DNA from: Excoecaria cochinchinensis | Lineage: Eukaryota > Streptophyta > Magnoliopsida > Malpighiales > Euphorbiaceae | Assembly (NCBI GenBank): GCA_947683425.1 | Contig: CANTUQ010000073.1 | Span: forward strand, 17,384,001-17,448,000 | Direction: 5' to 3' | Length of the DNA: 64,000 bases | Shown: piece by piece, positions 22,900 to 33,481 of the stretch | Layout of the letters: each line of letters starts with the position of its first letter | Position numbering within the stretch: the first letter of the stretch is position 1 | Position numbers and translations under genes: made by a program | The notes under the pieces: model-generated | Told to the model about the DNA's origin: nothing | The model's input: the letters and a program-made list of their open reading frames with translations, nothing else | Database searches by the model: none

Positions 22900-25031
22900 C
22901 ATGTGTGTTTTATCCGTGCAGGTGCGAAAGGTGATTAGATTTTGGGAGAGTCGCCGCAGTCAAGCCAACACAGAGGTTGATGTTAGGACCTAACATTTTG
23001 TTTTATTATTATTTTTGTAATAGTGAACTCTCTAGTATCTATTCTTTTGTTTAGCTTCCGCTATGTATTTATATTTGGAAAGATGTAATTATTGGGATAT
23101 ATCAGAGCAATTTTGCAATGAATATTATTATTGCATTTGCGAATGACTGATCATATTGTTTAAACGTTTTAATTCCACTGTATTTTCGTATGTATGATAT
23201 ATGTCTGTTGTCTGATCTGCTAGGTGACACCTTGACTCATACGGCTTCTCACTCCCTTTGGGGATGGGTTTGTCTACGTATGGGTAGGGGGTGTTACATT
23301 ATTGATTTCAGGACAAATTATATTTTTACCCTTCATTTGACTTTATTTACGAAATTGCCACTAGTTCGTCTTCCTTTTCATTTTAATTCACTATTTGGCT
23401 TACAAATTACATATTAGTCCTTGTTTTAGCATTTTGATGGCAAATTACACTTTAGTCCATGAACTTTGGATTCTTTAAATATTTGTCATTTTAATTTCAT
23501 ATTTCACTTACATATTACTTATTAATGTACTTTCACGTATAATTACGATTTTACCCTGAAAGATTTAGCAAATTACAATTTGGTCCTTCCTTTAACATTT
23601 ACTTATAATTTTGTCGTTTATTCACTATATTTTCACATCTATTCACTTCTTATCTTACAATTTACCAATTAGTCTCCCGACTAATTGTTTTTGCGATAAA
23701 TTACGTTTTGGTCCATAAACTTTTATTTTCTTTCATATGAGTCTTTTTTTTCATTTTATTTCTCATTTTCACTATACTTTTTACATTTCCAGGTCATTTT
23801 CATCATTATGACCTGTTTGGCTGATAATTTGGGTAAATTACCTCTTTACCCCAAACTTTTTATTTCTTTCACTTAGGTCCTTTTTTCATATAACTATTCA
23901 TTTTCATGATACTTTTCACACTTTCAAGTCATTGCATTTTATATCATTTTACTTTTGACAAAATCATATCATTTTACGATTCTGCTTGTTACACTTAGGC
24001 TTTTTCTTTTCATTATGCCTTTTACGTATTAAGCTTTCACGTCTTAGGCTTTTACATAATTGGGCTTTCATACTTTATGTCTTTTTACTTTATATTTTTT
24101 CACATTATTCTTTTACGTATTATGTCATATTATATTATGTCTTTTACATGTTACATTAGATCTTTTCACACTATGTCTTGTTGCACTTATATCATATTAC
24201 ATTTGATCATTATTCTTTAGCATTTTCAAAACATTTTACCATCATGCCCCTAGTACAATCCCGATAGATAATTTGCGAACTGGATATACGGGACGCGGGC
24301 CCAAAAGTCCCATTGCAATACACTGAGGAATGACCCCGAAGGGCCACTCAAACACTTTTACTGAACGTATGATATATGACATGTAATGTAACAACCCAAA
24401 ATGGCCCTAGTCGGAATTTGCATGCGAAGTCGGGATCGGAAGGGTATTTCAGTAATTTGTGCTTGAGAAAGTTTGGTTAATTAGGACTAAAGTGCAAAGA
24501 AAATAATTAATTATGAGATGTTAAGTGGGGAGTTATCTAGTAGAACGTGTGTCTGGTACTTAGGAAGTGATTGGATAAGATTGTGACACTTGGGTTTGTA
24601 GGATGGTGACAAGTGGTTTATAAGGAATTGTTAGAGTGTGCTTGAAGTGTATGGAAGTAGGATGTAAGTGGGTTAAGAAATGATATGGTGTGAGTGGTGT
24701 TTGGTGCCTTGAAGATTTTTATTCAAGTATTGTTTGTGTGTGGATGGTGTATGGTGCAAGGTGTGGTAAGTCAAAGGATGGGGTTAAAGGACCTATGGTA
24801 GAGTGACATGTGTATGGGTTGTTGGGGCAATTAATGTGATTGAGAGAGAGAGAAAGAGGGAATAGAAGGGAAGGGGCAGCTTCCCGTGGAAGCCATTTTG
24901 GAATGCCCTCTCTTCCCCTTCTCACGTCCTCTCTCTTCTACCCTCTCATTCCCATTTTTCTGCTCCTTCTTCCATTGCATGTGGGTATTCTACCATCTTT
25001 GAGCTAGGGTTGAGTTTTAAAGGATTTTAAG

Positions 25032-25221
25032 GTAAGTGCTTGTGTTTGAGTTTGGGTTTCTCCATCTTCTTTCGTTCTTAGAATTCTGGTTTTTGATGTT
25101 TGAGCTTGGTTTAATTTATGTGTTCTTGGTTGGGTTTGTGCAAGCTTTGGGTATCAAAAGGAAGATCAAAGGCAAGGAGAAGGTTCAAGAGTGAAGATCA
25201 GCTGGGTGTTGGTCTACAAGA
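25032..25221 (+). other. Leader intron and KGKEK exon in LTR E
   Basis: Donor TTAAG|GTAAG at 25032, acceptor near 25144 (about 113 bp). The exon contains ATC AAA GGC AAG GAG AAG GTT CAA GAG TGA, giving IKGKEKVQE then stop. The same stretch recurs in the 3' LTR at +4980. Confidence 0.45.
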
Positions 25222-25847
25222 GGTTTGGGAGCTTTGATTTCTTCATTTGTGTTTGAGTTGTCTTTTGCCTATTTTCTCCTTGGATCATGTTTGTATTGTT
25301 GTTTGCTTTCTGGAAATTTGAGTGTTTTGATATGAGTTTATACATGAATGAAGTTGAGTAAATGTGTTAATAATTTATGTTATTGAATGAGATGAATGTA
25401 TGTGAGGGTTGGTTTTGAAAGCATGAGTTTGGCAATTCTGTTCCGTTTTTATTTGACCTCCGTGGATTATTTTTATCATAAGTAGAGTTTTCGACCTCCA
25501 TATCGTGTAATTCTTGACCCATTAAAACCATGATTTCCATGTCTTTAAATGTCTCAGAAATAGCCTTGGAAATATTCTTGCTCTAGACTCTTGAATAAGC
25601 TAAAATCTGAAGTGCTTCTGGTTGGGTCGGGGTACTGGACCAGTGTTGATGTTTTAGCTCATATCTGGAGTTACAGATGTCTTTTTAATCTGAAATTTGT
25701 TTCATTTGAATTTTAACATCCTAGGAAAGATTTGTTAAGAAGGAATGTTTGCCTAAAAATGTCATTTAGATGTCCGTTTAGGCTGAACAAAAATGAGTTT
25801 TGAAGCAGTCCTGAATCGTAGCTTCTGGTTTGTAAGTTTTTGGTAGG

Positions 25848-25951
25848 TCACGGTGGTAACCAAATTCATTACCACCGTGACATATGTAAATCCTGGACAT
25901 AATGCTTTGTTTGGGACCTCACGGTGGTAACCAAATTGATTACCACCGTGA
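25848..25951. repeat. Two 33-bp palindromes in the 5' LTR of E
   Basis: 25848-25880 and 25919-25951 each have 12-bp perfect arms (TCACGGTGGTAA and its complement) around a 9-base centre. Start-to-start spacing is 71 bp. Element F has the same pair. Confidence 0.9.
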
Positions 25952-26520
25952 CCCCTTCTGTCTTGACCATTTTATGTGTTTTTCTTCCCGAATTGAACAC
26001 GTTTTGCACTGGAACTTCCTACGATCCATTCGATGCATGTTTAGGACTATTAAATGAGTATAAGAATAGTTATCACTTGGAAAATAAATGTGAATAGGAT
26101 TAAGATCAATACAAACTAATAAAATAATTAGGTGTAATTGTATGATTAGTATATAGTCAAGTTAAATGACACTTAAGGGTTGTAATACCTTAATCTGTAT
26201 GAGCATGTGATATTGAATGTGAAATGTATTATGCATATTTGTACTTATGATCCTTCTCTAAGAATATTATGCTATGCTTAAGTATAAATTGTACCGTTGC
26301 ATGACTAAGACTTTGCATTGTTAAGTGTTAGCAATGAATTGATGTAATATGATGTTGTTCTTCGAATTCATGTGTAAGACTTATTAATGGCATGATTCAA
26401 TGATGTTTGATTTGGATTTTTATTACTATTGGATTGAGGATATGTTGTTTGAAATGAGAACTTTGGGATAGTTGGTTTGAATAACCTGGAATCGCCCTCA
26501 GGAATCGCATCTGGCATGGG

Positions 26521-26842
26521 TCACGGTGGCAACCAATTCGGTTACCACCATGAGCCACGAACCAGATGCATTCTGCCGTGAAGTTTGGTATGTCACGGTG
26601 GCAACCAATCTGGTTACCACCGTGAGGTATCCAAACGTTGGTTTCTGTCTGGGCAGTGGGTATGTCACGGTGGCAACCCATTTCGTTACCACCGTGAGAT
26701 ACCCAAGCTTTCGATTCTGTCTCTCTTCTTGGTATGTCACGGTGACAACCATTTTGGTTGTGACCGTGAGGTACCCCAGACTTGCTTTCTGCCAAAGATC
26801 CTTGGTATGTCACGGTGGCAACCAGTTTGATTACCACCGTGA
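26521..26842. repeat. Array of five 33-bp palindromes at 72-bp spacing (5' LTR of E)
   Basis: Units start at 26521, 26593, 26665, 26737 and 26810, a spacing of 72, 72, 72 and 73 bp. Arms are TCACGGTGGCAACC with a pairing right arm GGTTACCACCGTGA. The fourth unit has GACAACC with GGTTGTGACC, a paired change at one position with a new mismatch beside it. Sequence between the palindromes is also partly repeated (GGTATGTCACGG, TTCTGTC/TTCTGCC). Confidence 0.9.
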
Positions 26843-28049
26843 CCTACCCTGTTTTTGCAATAAAACCCTTTTATTTCTGCATGTTTTAGGAATGTTAACT
26901 TATGGATTTTAGTATGCAATACTATGTATTTTGAACTATAATTATGTGTGTTCTGATTATCATAGAATGTGAATTCTTCGCTTGTCATAATTTTTAACTA
27001 TGGCCATTTCTGTGTAATTCTTCGCCTGCCAGAGTCAGTCTAGTGGATAGTTAGGCATGCCTAATAGAGTCTTCTGTAGCTGCAGCGCCCTTCGAATGAT
27101 TTGGACCCTGATCAGGTCCTCGTTTGGTTCCTCGCGAACCCCTTTCTATACTCGGATCCCCGTGATCCTTTTTAATGTGTTTGGATCTTGTTTAAGATCC
27201 CCCTCTCTGTGAAATGTTTTAAAAATAAAATGTTTGTCGATTCACACACGTAAGGTGGTGATAGTTCGATTCGTACCCGTAAGGTGCGACTGATCGTGCC
27301 AGCGAGGCACTGTCTGATTTCTCGTTATCCACTATTTTGAGTCAGCAGGTATTTTTATTCGCTTTGTCTGATATGAATATGAGATTATGATAACCGTTTG
27401 GTTAAGATTTCAGTAATATGAATCAGCTACCTTTCTGAATGTGATTATGGAAGTTGAATAGTTTGAATATGACTCAGGTATGCATTTGTATATGCTTAAC
27501 GCCCGTATGGTATTATAAATGTGTCTAACTGAGTGGTTGAGATGTATGCATGCGAACTAGTATGTATAAGTACACTGGCTTGCATCATTGTATACTATGG
27601 TTAATTGTGTGAATGAGTATTTGTCATATTGAGATGCAATGCATGTGGATCGACATTCGTTAAGTGCATGTGCCATAATGTAACGATATGCTATATGTTC
27701 TTATGAACTCAGATATCGCAGTGTTTCTAATATGTTGTTGTGCGTTTGCAATTCACGGTATGATATAGTGTGGATTAGTTGTGCAGTGAAGTGTAGTTAT
27801 TCGATATCTCGGCGAACCGGTCAGTTTAATGTATGTGTTATTGTATGTGGTTCTGCATGGAGATGTCTGTATTATGAATGATACTGCTTTTACCTTGACT
27901 TATTTTGACATAAGAATACAGATATGAATGTCTTTGCTATGTAAGTCTGATTATATATGTGTCATGAATATCCGCATTAACCATTTGAATGTGATTTGCT
28001 TTGGCGACCATTGTGAATGGCCGTCCATATTGCTTGTGTGTTCTCCCCA

Positions 28050-28068
28050 CTAAGCGTTTATCGCTTAG
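28050..28068 (+). other. Conserved LTR hairpin (5' LTR of E)
   Basis: CTAAGCGTTTATCGCTTAG with a 7-bp stem and a 5-base loop, followed by a second small inverted pair CACGGAT..TCCGTG and the TGCAGGT box. Confidence 0.75.
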
Positions 28069-28506
28069 CACGGATTTCCTTTCCGTGCAGGTGGCAGGTT
28101 TGGTTCTGTTCGAGTCGCGCATCTGCAAGGTCGGCCACGTAGGAGTTAGAAGTTTTGTATTTTGTTCAACTTCTGTACTTCAGTTTTCGTATTTCTGTAT
28201 TATTGTATATGTAATTAATTATGTAATGATCTGGAGATTATCTTGGGATATGTAAACGTTAGTATGTTTTTATATTAAGTTATTTCTTTGTTGTATTATT
28301 CGCTTTTGCTTCCGCTTAGTGTCTGCGTGTGCGTGAGTTATTGTATGATCAGTCTGTGCCCGCAAGGTAAGTTTTTAATTTACCCGTGTTTTTGTATGAA
28401 TGTATGCTTCCGCATAGTGTATGTGTGCATATATATGAGTGAGCGTCGGGTAGCGCGCCCGTCGGCGCCCTTCCAACGGGGGCGACGGTGGGGGTGTCAC
28501 AGTTTG

Positions 28507-28518
28507 TGGTATCAGAGC
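28507..28518 (+). promoter_or_regulatory. Primer binding site of element E (tRNA-iMet)
   Basis: TGGTATCAGAGC, complementary to the 3' end of plant initiator methionine tRNA, five bases after the 5' LTR end. Confidence 0.93.
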
Positions 28519-28659
28519 GCCGGTTTGGCGGTTCTGGTTGTATTTGTTTGTTTGAGTGCCAAGTCTTGGTATGCTAATTGGGTTGTGTCGTGTCTTTGCA
28601 TGTGAGTCAGTTTGTGTCGTGGCCTAATGCAGATGTGTCTTGTCTGGTGATCTGTCTAG

Positions 28660-29271
28660 ATGGAGTCTGATCCTAGTGAGAATGTGGGCGAGACAACGGA
28701 AAGTGCGAACCTGGTTAGTGCTGATCAGAGTGTTTCCGAGCATCCTCCAGTTGAAGAATCTTGTCCTATTTCTGAGGATAGGTCTCTAGTGCAAGGGTTG
28801 AATCCGATTTTGGATAGGTTGACCGCTCCTCAAGTTTCTCAAGAATTTGTTCAGAATATACCTCAGAAGAGAAAAGGATCGATTAGAGAAGTGCCAGCGG
28901 GGAAAAGGATTCGAGAGGCATCGATGTGTCATCAATGTCAGAAGCAACATGAGGGAAAGTGTAGGAAGAAGTGGGTACCACCAGTATGTAGACACTGCCA
29001 AAAGCGACATCGGGGCCGATGTCGGAAGCTCTCGAGTGCTTGCTTCAGATGTGGCAGCATAGAGCACCGGATTGCTGATTGTCCTGAGAAGATGAGCAAC
29101 AATCTAGCTCAGCAGGCTAGAAAAGATATGAAGGAGTTGCTTAGAGCCACGCGAGCGTCATCGGGATCAGTCGTCAAGTTAGATGCCTTCAAGGATTCAG
29201 CCAGAGTATCTGTTTCTAGCCGCATGGAAGTGACTGAGTCTGTACAGCCTTCCGGTAAGTATGTGCTGTAA
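28660..29271 (+). CDS. Short gag-derived protein with three zinc knuckles (element E)
   Basis: This is an open frame of 203 aa. Residues 1-65 resemble the N-terminus of Tekay-type gag (element F keeps the same start, MESNPSENVGE). The capsid region expected next is absent. Residues 70-88 are basic. Three cysteine-histidine knuckles follow: C90-C93-H97-C101 and C110-C113-H117-C121 (spacing CX2CX3HX3C) and C128-C131-H136-C141 (canonical CX2CX4HX4C). Such knuckles bind nucleic acid in the nucleocapsid. The frame is intact and starts 142 bases after the PBS. The protein could bind element RNA but could not build a particle alone. It is probably an in-frame deletion product of gag; expression is unknown. 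Confidence 0.75.
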   Translation: MESDPSENVGETTESANLVSADQSVSEHPPVEESCPISEDRSLVQGLNPILDRLTAPQVSQEFVQNIPQKRKGSIREVPAGKRIREASMCHQCQKQHEGKCRKKWVPPVCRHCQKRHRGRCRKLSSACFRCGSIEHRIADCPEKMSNNLAQQARKDMKELLRATRASSGSVVKLDAFKDSARVSVSSRMEVTESVQPSGKYVL

Positions 29272-29352
29272 GCTTTCGTTTAAGTTGGTTTGTTTGTTTG
29301 GGTTGTATGGATATAAGTGTTTAGCGGGGAAATTTCGGGGACGAAATTTCTT

Positions 29353-29366
29353 AAGAGGGAGAGATT
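29353..29366 (+). promoter_or_regulatory. Polypurine tract of element E
   Basis: AAGAGGGAGAGATT directly before the 3' LTR. The bases before it (GGGGACGAAATTTC) align with the pol end of element A. Confidence 0.85.
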
Positions 29367-32300
29367 TGTAACAACCCAAAATGGCCCTAGTCGGAATTTG
29401 CATGCGAAGTCGGGATCGGAAGGGTATTTCGGTAATTTGTGCTTGAGAAAGTTTGGTTAATTAGGACTAAAGTGCAAAGAAAATAATTAATTATGAGATG
29501 TTAAGTGGGGAGTTATCTAGTAGAACGTGTGTCTGGTACTTAGGAAGTGATTGGATAAGATTGTGACACTTGGGTTTGTAGGATGGTGACAAGTGGTTTA
29601 TAAGGAATTGTTAGAGTGTGCTTGAAGTGTATGGAAGTAGGATGTAAGTGGGTTAAGAAATGATATGGTGTGAGTGGTGTTTGGTGCCTTGAAGATTTTT
29701 ATTCAGGTACTGTTTGTGTGTGGATGGTGTATGGTGCAAGGTGTGGTAAGTCAAAGGATGGGGTTAAAGGACCTATGGTAGAGTGACATGTGTATGGGTT
29801 GTTGGGGCAATTAATGTGATTGAGAGAGAGAGAAAGAGGGAATAGAAGGGAAGGGGCAGCTTCCCGTGGAAGCCATTTTGGAATGCCCTCTCTTCCCCTT
29901 CTCACGTCCTCTCTCTTCTACCCTCTCATTCCCATTTTTCTGCTCCTTCTTCCTTTGCATGTGGGTATTCTACCATCTTTGAGCTAGGGTTGAGTTTTAA
30001 AGGATTTTAAGGTAAGTGCTTGTGTTTGAGTTTGGGTTTCTCCATCTTCTTTCGTTCTTAGAATTCTGGTTTTGGATGTTTGAGCTTGGTTTAATTTATG
30101 TGTTCTTGGTTGGGTTTGTGCAAGCTTTGGGTATCAAAAGGAATATCAAAGGCAAGGAGAAGGTTCAAGAGTGAAGATCAGCTTGGTGTTGGTCTACAAG
30201 AGGTTTGGGAGCTTTGATTTCTTCATTTGTGTTTGAGTTGTCTTTTGCCTATTTTCTCCTTGGATCATGTTTGTATTGTTGTTTGCTTTCTGGAAATTTG
30301 AGTGCTTTGATATGAGTTTATACATGAATGAAGTTGAGTAAATGTGTTAATAATCTATGTTATTGAATGAGATGAATGTATGTGAGGGTTGGTTTTGAAA
30401 GCATGAGTTTGGCAATTTTGTTCCGTTTTTATTTGACCTCCGTGAATTGTTTTTATCATAAGTAGAGTTTTCGACCTCCACATCGTGTAATTCTTGACCC
30501 ATTAGAACCATGATTTCCATATCTTTAAATGTCTCAGAAATAGCCTTGGACAAATTCTTGCTTTAGACTCTTGAATAAGCTAAAATCTGAAGTGCTTCTG
30601 GTTGGGTCGGGGTACTGGACTAGTGTTGATGTTTTAGCTCATATCTGGAGTTACAGATGTCTTTTTAATCTGAAATTTGTTTTATTTGAATTTTAACATC
30701 CTAGGGAAGATTTTTTAAGAAGGAATGTTTGCCTAAAAATGTCATTTAGATGTCCGTTTAGGCTGAACAAAAATGAGTTTTGAAGCAGTCCTGAATCGTA
30801 GCTTCTGGTTTGTAAGTTTTTGGTAGGTCACGGTGGTAACCAAATTCATTACCACCGTGACATATGTAAATCCTGGACAGAATGCTTTGTTTGGAACCTC
30901 ACGGTGGTAACCAAATTGATTACCACCGTGACCCCTTCTGTCTTGACCATTTTATGTGTTTTTCTTCCCGAATTGAACCCGTTTTGCACTGGAACTTCCT
31001 ACAATCCATTCGATGCATGTTTAGGACTATTAAATGAGTATAAGAATAGTTATCACTTGGAAAATAAATGTGAATAGGATTAAGATCAATACAAACTAAT
31101 AAAATAATTAGGTGTAATTGTATGATTAGTATATAGTCAAGTTAAATGACACTTAAGGGTTGTAATACCTTAATCTGTATGAGCATGTGATATTGAATGT
31201 GAAATGTATTATGCATATTTGTACTTATGATCCTTCTCTAAGAATATTATGCTATGCTTAAGTATAAATTGTACCGTTGCATGACTAAGACTTTGCATTG
31301 TTAAGTGTTAGCAATGAATTGATGTAATATGATGTTGTTCTTCGAATTCATGTGTAAGACTTATTAATGGCATGATTCAATGATGTTTGATTTGGATTTT
31401 TATTACTATTGGATTGAGGATATGTTGTTTGAAATGAGAACTTTGGGATAGTTGGTTTGAATAACCTGGAATCGCCCTCAGGAATCGCATCTGGCATGGG
31501 TCACGGTGGCAACCAATTCGGTTACCACCGTGAGCCACGAACCAGATGCATTCTGCCGTGAAGTTTGGTATGTCACGGTGGCAACCAATCTGGTTACCAC
31601 CGTGAGGTATCCAAACGTTGGTTTCTGTCTGGGCAGTGGGTATGTCACGGTGGCAACCCATTTCGTTACCACCGTGAGATACCCAAGCTTTCGATTCTGT
31701 CTCTCTTCTTGGTACGTCACGGTGACAACCATTTTGGTTGTGACCGTGAGGTACCCCAGACTTGCTTTCTGCCAAAGATCCTTGGTATGTCACGGTGGCA
31801 ACCAGTTTGATTACCACCGTGACCTACCCTGTTTTTGCAATAAAACCCTTTTATTTCTGCATGTTTTAGGAATGTTAACTTATGGATTTTAGTATGCAAT
31901 ACTATGTATTTTGAACTATAATTATGTGTGTTCTGATTATCATAGAATGTGAATTCTTCGCTTGTCATAATTTTTAACTATGGCCATTTCTGTGTAATTC
32001 TTCGCCTGCCAGAGTCAGTCTAGTGGATAGTTAGGCATGCCTAATAGAGTCTTCTGTAGCTGCAGCGCCCTTCGAATGATTTGGACCCTGATCAGGTCCC
32101 CGTTTGGTTCCTCGCGAACCCCTTTCTGTACTCGGATCCCCGTGATCCTTTTTAATGTGTTTGGATCTTGTTTAAGATCCCCCTCTCTGTGAAATGTTTT
32201 AAAAATAAAATGTTTGTCGATTCGCACCCGTAAGGTGGTGATAGTTCGATTCGTACCCGTAAGGTGCGACTGATCGTGCCAGCGAGGCACTGTCTGATTT

Positions 32301-33481
32301 CTCGTTATCCACTATTTTGAGTCAGCAGGTATTTTTATTCGCTTTGTCTGATATGAATATGAGATTATGATAACCGTTTGGTTAAGATTTCAGTAATATG
32401 AATCAGCTACCTTTCTGAATGTGATTATGGAAGTTGAATAGTTTGAATATGACTCAGGTATGCATTTATATATGCTTAACGCCCGTATGGTATTATAAAT
32501 GTGTCTAACTGAGTGGTTGAGATGTATGCATGTGAACTAGTATGTATAAGTACACTGGCTTGCATCATTGTATACTATGGTTAATTGTGTGAATGAGTAT
32601 TTGTCATATTGAGATGCAATGCATGTGGATCGACGTTCGTTAAGTGCATGTGCCATAATGTAACGATATGCTATATGTTCTTATGAACTCAGATATCGCA
32701 GTGTTTCTAATATGTTGTTGTGCGTTTGCAATTCACGGTATGATATAGTGTGGATTAGTTGTGCAGTGAAGTGTAGTTATTCGATATCTCGGCGAACCGG
32801 TCAGTTTAATGTATGTGTTATTGTATGTGGTTCTGCATGGAGATGTCTGTATTATGAATGATACTGCTTTTACCTTGACTTATTGTGACATAAGAATACA
32901 GATATGAATGTCTTTGCTATGTAACTCTGATTATATATGTGTCATGAATATCCGCATTAACCATTTGAATGTGATTTGCTTTGGCGACCATTGTGAATGG
33001 CCGTCCATATTGCTTGTGTGTTCTCCCCACTAAGCGTTTATCGCTTAGCACAGATTTCCTTTCCGTGCAGGTGGCAGGTTTGGTTCTGTTCGAGTCGCGC
33101 ATCTGCAAGGTCGGCCACGTAGGAGTTAGAAGTTTTGTATTTTGTTCAACTTCTGTACTTCAGTTTTCGTATTTCTGTATTATTGTATATGTAATTAATT
33201 ATGTAATGATCTGGAGATTATCTTGGGATATGTAAATGTTAGTATGTTTTTATATTAAGTTATTTCTTTGTTGTATTATTCGCTTTTGCTTCCGCTTAGT
33301 GTCTGCGTTTGCGTGAGTTATTGTATGATCAGTCTGTGCCCGCAAGGTAAGTTTTTAATTTACCCGTGTTTTTGTATGAATGTATGCTTCCGCATAGTGT
33401 ATGTGTGCATATATATGAGTGAGCGTCGGGTAGCGCGCCCGTCGGCGCCCTTCCAACGGGGGCGACGGTGGGGGTGTCACA
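29367..33481 (+). repeat. 3' LTR of element E (4,115 bp)
   Basis: Colinear with the 5' LTR at an offset of 4,980 bases over its full length. Palindromes lie at 30828-30860, 30899-30931 and 31501-31822, the hairpin at 33030-33048. The first array unit has a repaired-looking right arm (CCGTGA) where the 5' LTR has CCATGA. Confidence 0.93.

Larger units (their letters stand above)
20786..23298 (+). repeat. Solo LTR D (2,513 bp), same family as LTR A
   Basis: The LTR starts TGTCACACCCC and ends GGGGTGTTACA. The flanks TTATC (20781-20785) and TTATT (23299-23303) match at 4 of 5 bases. It contains TATAAATA (20877-20884), a leader intron 21041-21154, a KGKEK exon 21155-21234, a palindrome cluster 21728-22202, the GATCAGGTCC block (22464-22473) and the hairpin 22882-22899 followed by ATCCGTGCAGGTGCGAAAGG. 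No interior is present. Confidence 0.88.
24387..28501 (+). repeat. 5' LTR of element E (4,115 bp)
   Basis: It starts TGTAACAACCC and ends GGGGTGTCACA. Modules in order: leader intron from AAG|GTAAG at 25032 to about 25144; exon with IKGKEKVQE then stop; two palindromes (25848-25951); a five-unit 72-bp palindrome array (26521-26842); the GGCATGCC block (about 27055); GATCAGGTCC (27109-27118); hairpin CTAAGCGTTTATCGCTTAG (28050-28068) with CCGTGCAGGTGGCAGG. Confidence 0.93.
24387..33481 (+). mobile_element. Element E: short-interior Tekay-like element (9,095 bp), target duplication TGTAA
   Basis: Two LTRs of exactly 4,115 bp (24387-28501 and 29367-33481) enclose only 865 bp. The flanks TGTAA (24382-24386 and 33482-33486) match perfectly. 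The interior has a tRNA-iMet PBS, a small gag-derived ORF and a polypurine tract, but no protease, RT, RNase H or integrase. Comparing the LTRs by eye I count about 40 substitutions and no length difference, about 1 percent divergence, so this is one of the youngest insertions here. It must depend on enzymes from a related full-length element. Confidence 0.93.

Noticed and set aside
26521..26842. CRISPR-like array (regular spacing, palindromic repeats)
   Set aside because: The spacers are themselves similar, the setting is a plant retrotransposon LTR, and no cas gene exists here. It is a tandem repeat with palindromes.
26397..26988. Overlapping ORFs on both strands rich in VTTVRYP / GCHRDIP repeats
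   Set aside because: They are frame-reading of the 72-bp palindrome array; both strands look alike because the units are inverted repeats. No independent coding signal.
28288..28605. 105-aa ORF with a hydrophobic start at the E 5' LTR end
   Set aside because: It crosses the LTR end and PBS; the 3' LTR copy ends differently after the LTR. A chance frame.
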